In this document: positions 56,907 through 64,000 of the stretch, one piece after another | Layout: every line of letters begins with the position of its first letter | How positions within the stretch are numbered: the first letter of the stretch is position 1 | NCBI GenBank assembly: GCA_012274445.1 | Contig: JAAROD010000011.1 | Coordinates: 1,116,001-1,180,000 of the forward strand | Source of the DNA: Sclerotiophoma versabilis | Taxonomy: Eukaryota; Ascomycota; Dothideomycetes; Pleosporales; Didymellaceae | Reading direction: 5' to 3' | DNA: 64,000 nucleotides | The notes under the pieces: generated by a model | What the model was told of the DNA's origin: nothing | Seen by the model: the letters and a program-made list of their open reading frames with translations, nothing else | The model's database searches: none | Translations under genes and position numbers: made by a program

Positions 56907-57673
56907 CTACGCCGTCCAAAGCCTCCTAACGGCCTCGGTAACACCGACATCGTTTGTCTCAAACGAGTAAAGAGCAACGCCCATGAGAACAGTTGCTGCA
57001 CGGAGCGCCCAATTGGCCGCGGCACGGACACGGGGCACGCGCTTCTTGGGGAAGTAGTCGATGATGCACGATTCGAAACCGATGTGCGAGTGGACGACGA
57101 GCAGGGCGCAGAGGATCGAGTCGGTGACGGGGTTCAGAGATCCCGCAGCAAAGGGCGCGATGGTGAGGGGGATCAGACCGGCGGAGACGATTCTGAGAAC
57201 GTATCAGTGTTGTGTTGGAGGCTCAATGTTCCTGTCCTCTACTGGCGCTCTTCTAGCCATATAGCCGGGGTTGTTTTCCGGTCATGCATTCAAGCCCCCT
57301 CTTCTTGGGAGGCGATTCTTCCGGCTCTGCAGGATATAGGGCAGTGAACAACGCACCTCTCGAAGCTCCAGTGGTAGGACCCGTGGGTGTAGTCCGGGTT
57401 GGGGACAGGAACGGGCTCCTGGTTCTATGTGTCAGACAGACGCAAACGCACTCATGCTCCTGTATTTACATTTGCGGTCCCGATGATCTTCTGCGGCAGA
57501 GGCGGCAGGATCTGGTTCCTCTGCGTTGCGTGGAAGGCAGCGACGCGCGTGGAGTTGTGGAAGGCGGGCTTGAGCTGGGCCATGGCGGTGCTGGGGCGCA
57601 CGAAGGCGGACATGATGCGCTGGGAGGCGGCGGGCGCCTGGCGGAAGACGGTGGGACGCATGAGGGAAGCCAT
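56907..57673 (-). CDS. SDH4: Succinate dehydrogenase membrane anchor subunit (CybS)
   Basis: Exons 57470-57673, 57357-57424 and 56907-57192; introns of 45 and 164 bp; 185 residues. The N-terminus MASLMRPTVFRQAPAASQRI is a mitochondrial presequence. The conserved CybS core spans exons 2 and 3: HGSYHWSFERIVSAGLIPLT, then LCALLVVHSHIGFESCIIDY and FPKKRVPRVRAAANWALRA. It includes the haem-ligand-region His in HSHIG and the quinone-site Asp-Tyr in CIIDYFPKK. The protein anchors complex II in the inner membrane and passes electrons from succinate to ubiquinone. Divergent from the MPP-beta gene, also mitochondrial. Confidence 0.94.
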
Positions 57674-57926
57674 TGCTGTCGGCGAGTGGGAAGGGTGCGA
57701 GGAGGACGAGCGAACGCACACCCGGGAGATGTTCGTTGATGATGTCTCCATGGCCGAGGATAGGTGTGGAGCCCCGGCGGGCCAATCAACGCGCTTGCTT
57801 ACGCTCGTCCGCTCGTCACGTTTTCTGCACTGAACTTGATTCAATCTTGGTGATTGAAGCGCTGGACCATCATCCAACCAACCCCCACCGCCCGCCCGCC
57901 ATCCCCTCCCACAGCGAGCCGACGCA
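57674..57926. promoter_or_regulatory. Short bidirectional promoter, SDH4 / MPP-beta
   Basis: Only 253 bp lie between the divergent start codons of two nuclear genes for mitochondrial proteins. Both leaders and core promoters must share this space. A C-rich run (ACCCCCACCGCCCGCCCGCC) lies near 57885-57902, just before the MPP-beta start. Confidence 0.55.
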
Positions 57927-59605
57927 ATGGCTTCCAGGCAGCTCGCACTGAACTTCCAGCGGAGCTTGCGCTCCCGCGCCGCCATCAACAGCGTCAAGTC
58001 GGCCAAGGCGTCACCCTTGACAAGAGGCCTCGCGACGCCCGTCTCCTACGGCTCCAAGACGGAGAGCACCACCCTCAGCAACGGCTTCACGGTAGGGACC
58101 GCGCTCTAGGAGACGCCAGGACTGCAATTGACCCGCCCGCGCAGATCGCTACCGAGCACTCCCCATGGGCCCAGACGTCGACCGTGGGCGTGTGGATCGA
58201 CGCCGGCTCCCGCGCTGAGACGGACAAGACGAACGGAACCGCGCACTTCCTCGAGCACCTTGCCTTCAAGGTACGCACAGCCGCCGACGGCGCTGGATGG
58301 ACGCGGATGCTAATTGCCGCCACAGGGCACCGAGAAGCGCACGCAGCAGCAGCTGGAGCTCGAGATTGAGAACATGGGCGGCCACCTGAACGCCTACACC
58401 TCTGTACGTGCTGCCCACACCCGCCCCGCCCACGGGACGCATACTGATGGTTTTGCAGCGCGAGAACACCGTCTACTACGCCAAGGCCTTCAACAACGAC
58501 GTCCCCGCCGCCGTCGACATCCTGTCCGACATCCTGCAGAACTCCAAGCTCGAGAACGCAGCCATCGAGCGCGAGCGCGACGTCATCCTCCGCGAGCAGG
58601 AGGAGGTCGACAAGCAGCTCGAGGAGGTCGTCTTCGACCACCTGCACGCCACCGCCTACCAGGGCCAGCCTCTGGGCCGCACCATCCTCGGGCCCAAGGA
58701 GAACATCGAGAGCATCCAGCGCTCCGACCTCGAGAACTACATCAAGACCAACTACACCGCTGACCGCATGGTCCTCGTCGGTGCCGGCGGCATCCCCCAC
58801 CAGCAGCTCGTCGAGCTCGCCGAGAAGCACTTTGCCAACCTGCCTGCCGAGCCCCAGGACTACTCCAACAAGGTCGTCGCCAAGGAGCAGAAGCAGAAGC
58901 CCGAGTTTATTGGCTCTGAGGTCAGGCTCCGTGACGACACCATGGGCAGCGCCAACATCGCCATCGCCGTCGAGGGAGTCAGCTGGAGCGACCCCGACTA
59001 CTTCACTGCCCTGGTCACCCAGGCCATCGTCGGTAACTGGGACCGCTCCATGGGCAACTCGGCATACCTCGGAAGCAAGCTCAGCGCTTTCGTCTCGCAG
59101 AACAACCTCGCCAACAGCTTCATGTCCTTCTCCACATCCTACTCGGACACTGGGTAAGCGCAGACCATGCACATTTGTGTCGCAGCAGCAGCAGCAACAG
59201 CTAACAATTCACAGTCTCTGGGGTATCTACCTGACCACCAACAACGTCACCCAGATCGACGACCTCGTCCACTTCACCCTCCGTGAGTGGTCCCGTCTGT
59301 CGATGAACGTTTCCTCTGCCGAAGTTGAGCGCGCCAAGTCCCAGCTCAAGGCCTCCCTCCTTCTCGCCCTTGACGGCACAACCGCCGTTGCCGAGGACAT
59401 TGGTCGCCAGATCATCACCACCGGCCGCAGGTTATCGCCTGAGGAGGTCGAGCGCGTCGTTGGCCGCATCACCGAGAAGGACGTCATGGCTTTTGCCCAG
59501 AAGAAGCTCTGGGACCGTGACATCGCTGTCTCCGCTGTTGGTCAGATCGAGGGTCTCCTGGACTACAACCGTATCCGTGGTGACATGAGCAGGATGCTGT
59601 CGTAA
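57927..59605 (+). CDS. Mitochondrial processing peptidase beta subunit
   Basis: Exons 57927-58091, 58145-58270, 58326-58403, 58459-59153 and 59215-59605 (introns 53, 55, 55, 55 and 61 bp counted at each gap: four introns of 53, 55, 55 and 61 bp); 484 residues. A basic presequence (MASRQLALNFQRSLRSRAAI) leads to the M16 metalloprotease domain with the inverted zinc motif HFLEH (His89, Glu92, His93) in NGTAHFLEHLAFKGTEKR and acidic partner region REQEEVDKQLEEV. An intact HxxEH marks the catalytic beta subunit rather than alpha or the core proteins. With the alpha subunit it removes presequences from imported matrix proteins, including those predicted for IF1 and SDH4 here. Length is close to yeast Mas1 (462). 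Confidence 0.95.
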
Positions 59606-60619
59606 GCTGGAGATGTTTATAGACGTAGAGGGGAGAGGAGAGAGAGTTGAGCGTTAGGCGGCAACTGTATTTTGTGTACACTTAGCTGAATCTGATAAAG
59701 AAAGATTTCCTATTTCATCTTTGTTCGATTGCGAGGAATGTGTATATACTGAAGGTGCGAATAGACGATGAGCATAACCTATCTGCTACGTGCTCCCTAC
59801 TGCACAACTTTGCCGCTCCTGTGCTACTGCCCAAGCCAGCATTCATCTCGACACAAGGGCAACGGCCACGTCACACAAGTGAGAAAGGCAAACGACATGT
59901 CGAGTCGAGTCGAGACGACACGTGAACTCGCGTCCCGCTTACCTAGGTGATACAAGCGCGGACTGTACCCAAAGTCGTACACTCTCACCGGAACAAAGAC
60001 GAAGGACTCAGCCTCGTGAACAATCAGCCAGCTGTTGTGCGCGCACTTCGATCCCTTCAGCTAGCCCCTGACTGCTTGTAAGACTCCAACCAGTGCGAAT
60101 AAATGTTCATTGGTCGATGATGCAATATTCTTAGCTCAGCCTACCCTACCGTTGTTAGCTATCGATAGTGAAGAAAGTAGGACGTGTCGAGCCGCTTCAC
60201 TCAACTCCCCAACGACACATTGTCCCAAGGCTAGATACAATGCCTCCTGTTTGAAAGAACGCTCCGCTTGTTAGGCATCATCTGGGCTCTCTGCACTCCA
60301 TATATCTCACTCGTTGTTCGAAGCCTTGCGCAACAAGCCCTTGCCATCCGGTGATCGCGGCTACCCCAGGGCTCTTTCCTTCCTCCTCATGCTCCTTCCC
60401 TGGGGCCGCGCAGCAGCCTAGAGGTGCAAACGCGCTCAAGTTCACCCTCCTCGCACGTTTCATATTTTCCATTCACCGTTGATCAAGGCTTTTTGCACGC
60501 CCACTATCCTTGCTACATCACCAGACCACTCGACAAACGCATAAACTTCCCATCCTACCCTTGACTATTGACCCCTTTCCCTTGCTACTACTCAAGCTGA
60601 GCGCTTGTCAGGCGCAAGA
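59606..60619. other. Intergenic, MPP-beta to ULS1-like gene
   Basis: This holds the MPP-beta 3' UTR and a CT-rich leader for the next gene (from about 60370). A short GTCGA triplication lies near 59898-59912. Nothing else seen. Confidence 0.5.
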
Positions 60620-63600
60620 ATGGCGACCGACTGGGTTTCCACGCAACAGCTGCAAGAGAACATCAACCTCATTGAAGACCTTCTCGTACAGAATGGACCT
60701 AATTACCCAGACCGACCCTTCTACGAACAGATGCTCAATGAGCAATATGAAGAGTTGTACAGTGCTCAGCGGGATCAGGCTGCCACAGAGACTCGACTAC
60801 CTGGCAGTGGGGTCAATCTTGAACCTCAACTTGCACAACCTGTTTCGCCTGCCTCGTCGTCAGGCGCTTCACGAAAGCGGAGCATTGGAAACAATGCCAC
60901 CTATCCTGATTTAAAGCGGCCGAGCATGAATCCCAGTCCCATCACGCCAAACACCCCGAACTCGGTGAACTCAGACCTTCCAGGTTACCGCCCAGCATAC
61001 GCCGGTCCAAGTCGCCAGCAGACACTGTCACATGCATCAGAGCCAAATTCAGCACAAGCCTACCGAGGTTCTAGTCATCAACAACTACTGCCTCATGCAT
61101 CGAGTCGCCCTGCGCAGGCCAATGTGATTGACCTGACAGAATCCAACCCTCCTACGCCAGACCCGTTTCCTGAGCTGAACAGTGTTTTCCTGGAAGGCGC
61201 CCCCCAGTCGGCTGATGTATTTATGCAGGAGTTCATGCCCGAGCAGGAGCTTGCAAAATTCTTATTAGCTCCAACTCCAGCCGGTACAAGTTATGCTTTT
61301 CAGCAACCTGTAGCTGGTACAGCTTACGAAGCCTACAAAGTACCGGAAGTGCCACTCTACGTTGGTAACGCTGACAAGCCATGGGCGCCAAGCGACAACG
61401 AGGACGATTACGGAGCTCCTCTCACCGTGGACGAGGCTCAGGCTGTTGAGAACCTTCTTGGTAATGTGTCAGCTCACGATGCTGAAGATGCACCTGAGCG
61501 CCGTGAACGCACACCCCGCATCATGTGCTCTGAGCTCAAGGAGTATCAGAAGATCGGGCTTACCTGGCTCATCAAGGTACTGAAGGACTCAAGGATATGG
61601 CATGGCCATAAGCTAACACTTTCCTTAGATGGAGACTGGTACTAACAAAGGCGGTATCTTAGCGGACGGCATGGGCTTGGGGAAGACTGTACAAGCAATT
61701 TCTCTCATATGTGCTCGACCTTCAGATGATCCACGTCAGAAGACAACCCTTATCATTGCTCCTGTCGCTCTCATGAGGCAGTGGGAGAAGGAGATTGAAC
61801 GCCACATCCACCCAATGTATCGACTCAAGGTTTACGTCTACCATGGCAGTGGCAAGAACGCAGACTTCGCCAAGCTTCGCCAGTATGACGTGGTTCTTAC
61901 GACCTTTGGCATTCTGACATCGGAGTTTAAACAAAAGGAGACCCGCAAGGAGTCCACCAGGCATTTGGAGGAGCAGAGGACAGGCATTCAGCGCAAGGCC
62001 AAGGAGAAACTGGCTTTGTTGGGCCATGAGTGCATGTGGTGAGTACCTCGAGGTTTCAGTTTGCACTCAGCTCACTACTGTAGGTACCGCGTCATCATTG
62101 ATGAAGCACAATGTATCAAGAACAGGCAGACCGTTGGCTCGAAGGCTGCTCACGATTTGATGGCTATACACCGTATGGTCATGACAGGAACGCCGATGAT
62201 GAACACAATCGATGAGCTTTTCCCGCTTATTCGGTTCCTTCGAATTCCTCCATAGTAAGTACAAAGGATGTGCGACATACAGTCAACAAGCTAATTAAAA
62301 TTAGTAACGATTGGTCGAGGTAAAATATACTGAGTGTATTGTCTCACGTTTCTAGCTAACAATCGTAGATTCAATCAGGAATTCAGCAAGCCACTCCGAA
62401 GCCCACACCCCGAAACCAGAAAGCGCGCCATGCAGCGCGTACAAGTCCTTCTGAAGTCACTGATGCTTCGGCGCCAGAAGGACTCCGTTGTTGATGGTGA
62501 AATCGTGTGCAAGCTGCCGCCGAAGCATCTTTCTAAAGAGGCTGTCGAGTTCAGCGATGAAGAGATGGAGATTTACAGAGCTCTTGAGACCAAGTCACAG
62601 ATTCAACTCAACAAATACCTCGAGAAGGGTACCCTTTCAGGTGAGTACAACCCAACATACTGACAACCTTCACGATCCGGTCTGACCTTCATGTGACAGC
62701 CAACTACGCAAACGTTCTCGTCCTACTCCTCCGTCTCCGCCAAGCCTGCTGCCACCCACACCTCATCAAAGATCTTAGTCAACCCGCTACCGAAAACATC
62801 GCTGAGGACGATCTGCTGAGTCGTGCCAAGGCTTTACATGAAGAAGTGGTGAATCGATTGAAGATCGCCGAGGATTTTGAGTGTCCGGTCTGTTTTGACG
62901 CAGACCTCAACCCGACGATCATCGTGCCCTGCGGTCACACTGTATGTGGAGAATGTGTTCAAAAACTCGTCGACCCGACACGTGCTATTAGGGATGGTCA
63001 CGAGAATGCCGGCGCGGCAAAGTGTCCACAATGTCGTGGAGAGCTGAAGGCCTCCATGATTACGGATTACAAACACTTCTGCAAAGTCCACGCTTCGGAG
63101 AAGCTTGACCCGGCCGAGCGGGCTGCTTCGGAGGAGCTTGTCCATGAAGACTCTGACTCTGACTCTGACTCTGATGACGAAGAAGAAGAAGATGGTGATG
63201 ACGTTGACAAGAATGGTAACCTTGCTGACTTTGTTGTCGCTGACGAAGAAGGGTCCGAATATGAAGCCGAGGAGTCAGATCATGCGAATGATGATAATGT
63301 TTCAGAGCCTGGCACCTCCACGAAGTCTAAGAAGAAGATGATGAAAAAGCGCAGCAAGGATAAAGGTAAGGCGAAGGCTAAGCCCAAAGTCACATTAGCG
63401 CAGCTGAAGAAGGAATCCCTCCGCAACAAGGCTGCTAAGCAGAAGTACTTGCGTCGTCTGCGAAAGAACTGGATTACCTCCGCTAAGATTGAGAAAACTA
63501 TGGAACTCGTGAGCGATATTGCTGCGAAGGATGCAACCGAGAAGATTCTCATCTTCAGCCAGTTCACCTCGCTTCTCGATCTCCTCGAAGTACCCATGTA

Positions 63601-64000
63601 CGAGAGAGGACTAAAGTATCAGCGTTATGACGGAAGCATGTCGATGGGCGATCGAGCTGATGCCGTTGAGAAGTTCATGGACAGTCCCGATGAGAGGATC
63701 ATGTTGTTGTCACTTAAGGCAGGTAACGCTGGTCTCAACCTTGCAAAGGCATCCCAAGTCATCCTCTTAGACCCTTTCTGGAATCCCTACGTCGAAGAGC
63801 AGGCTATCGATCGCGCACATCGCATGCCTCAGCCTAGAGAGGTGACGGTTCACCGCGTCCTGGTTCCTGAGACGGTCGAGGATCGCATCTGCCAGATCCA
63901 AGATAAGAAGCGCGAGATGATCGACACTGCTTTGGACGAGAAGAGTAGCAAGAACCTCACCCGACTCGACGCTCGTGAGCTCAGGTTCATCTTCGGCATG
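60620..64000 (+). CDS. ULS1: SNF2-family translocase with RING finger, ULS1-like; 3' end cut
   Basis: Exons 60620-61576, 61629-62038, 62084-62254, 62305-62319, 62369-62640 and 62700 to beyond 64000; introns of 45-59 bp. 1042 codons are present, probably nearly complete. The N-terminal 300 residues are disordered with a SUMO-interacting-like VIDLTE. Lobe 1 has LADGMGLGKTVQA (Walker A) and VIIDEAQCIKN (DEAQ box). A C3HC4 RING follows (CPVCFDADLNPTIIVPCGHT ... CPQCRGEL), then an acidic Ser-Asp stretch and Lys-rich linker. Lobe 2 has KILIFSQFTSLLDLL, YDGSMSM, LLSLKAGNAGLNL and AIDRAHR. This order is that of Rad5/Rad16/Uls1 proteins; Uls1 is a SUMO-targeted ubiquitin ligase and DNA translocase. 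A 15-bp exon (YNDWSR core) is required to keep phase. Motif VI reads RAHRMPQ where RAHRIGQ is usual. Confidence 0.9.

Noticed and set aside
58087..59172. 361-codon open frame on the minus strand
   Set aside because: Antisense to the MPP-beta exons; it arises from the codon bias of that gene and has no motif of its own.
1..64000. Secondary-metabolite cluster, transposon or CRISPR array
   Set aside because: No polyketide or peptide synthase, terpene enzyme, transposase, reverse transcriptase, long terminal repeats or regularly spaced repeats were seen. The MFS transporter, amidase and RTA1-like gene are not adjacent to such genes.

Overview
This window looks like a chromosome segment of a filamentous ascomycete. 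Genes are interrupted by short introns (mostly 45-90 bp) with GT..AG borders and CTAAC-type branch sites. The gene set is that of the Pezizomycotina: a group III Nik1/Os-1 histidine kinase with HAMP repeats, an RTA1-family membrane protein, an Sfp1-type split zinc finger, a ULS1-type SNF2/RING translocase and a Dus3 with CCCH fingers. The class (probably Dothideomycetes, perhaps Pleosporales) is inferred from overall resemblance and was not tested. There is no rRNA, convincing tRNA, transposase or CRISPR.

Layout. 1-1302: ankyrin-repeat protein (minus), cut by the left edge. 2.4-3.5 kb: a poorly resolved minus-strand fragment and a hexanucleotide array. 4.3-5.3 kb: RTA1-like protein (minus). 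5.3-11.1 kb: a long stretch with no recognisable gene. 11.1-12.9 kb: Sfp1-like regulator. 15.5-16.8 kb: acetoacetate-decarboxylase-fold protein with an unusually long intron. 18.7-20.2 kb: monocarboxylate-type MFS transporter. 22.2-24.0 kb: CTNNBL1-like spliceosome-associated protein (minus). 25.1-27.0 kb: amidase (minus). 27.5-28.3 kb BAP31-like ER protein (minus) and 28.8-31.0 kb Dus3 (plus) are divergent. 31.6-33.4 kb: histidine acid phosphatase. 37.0-37.7 kb: SCOC-type short coiled-coil protein. 40.7-44.8 kb: Nik1 (minus). 46.7-48.4 kb acidic Laa2-like trafficking protein (minus) and 49.0-51.3 kb nucleoporin Nsp1 (plus) are divergent. 51.9-52.4 kb: mitochondrial ATPase inhibitor (minus). 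53.9-54.9 kb: 14-3-3 protein. 56.9-57.7 kb SDH4 (minus) and 57.9-59.6 kb MPP-beta (plus) are divergent. 60.6 kb to the right edge: ULS1-like SNF2/RING protein, cut near its end.

The genes do not form one pathway or a secondary-metabolite cluster; this is ordinary core gene territory. Two features tie neighbours together: three head-to-head pairs with short shared upstream regions (BAP31/Dus3, Laa2-like/Nsp1, SDH4/MPP-beta), and a run of mitochondrial genes at the right (IF1, SDH4, MPP-beta).

The less expected signal lies between the genes. At least five stretches (17.2-18.4, 20.8-21.7, 24.3-24.7, 34.6-35.2 and 55.8-56.1 kb) read as protein-like sequence broken by in-frame stops or frame changes. 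I interpret them as decayed genes. I did not find a convincing new multi-gene system.
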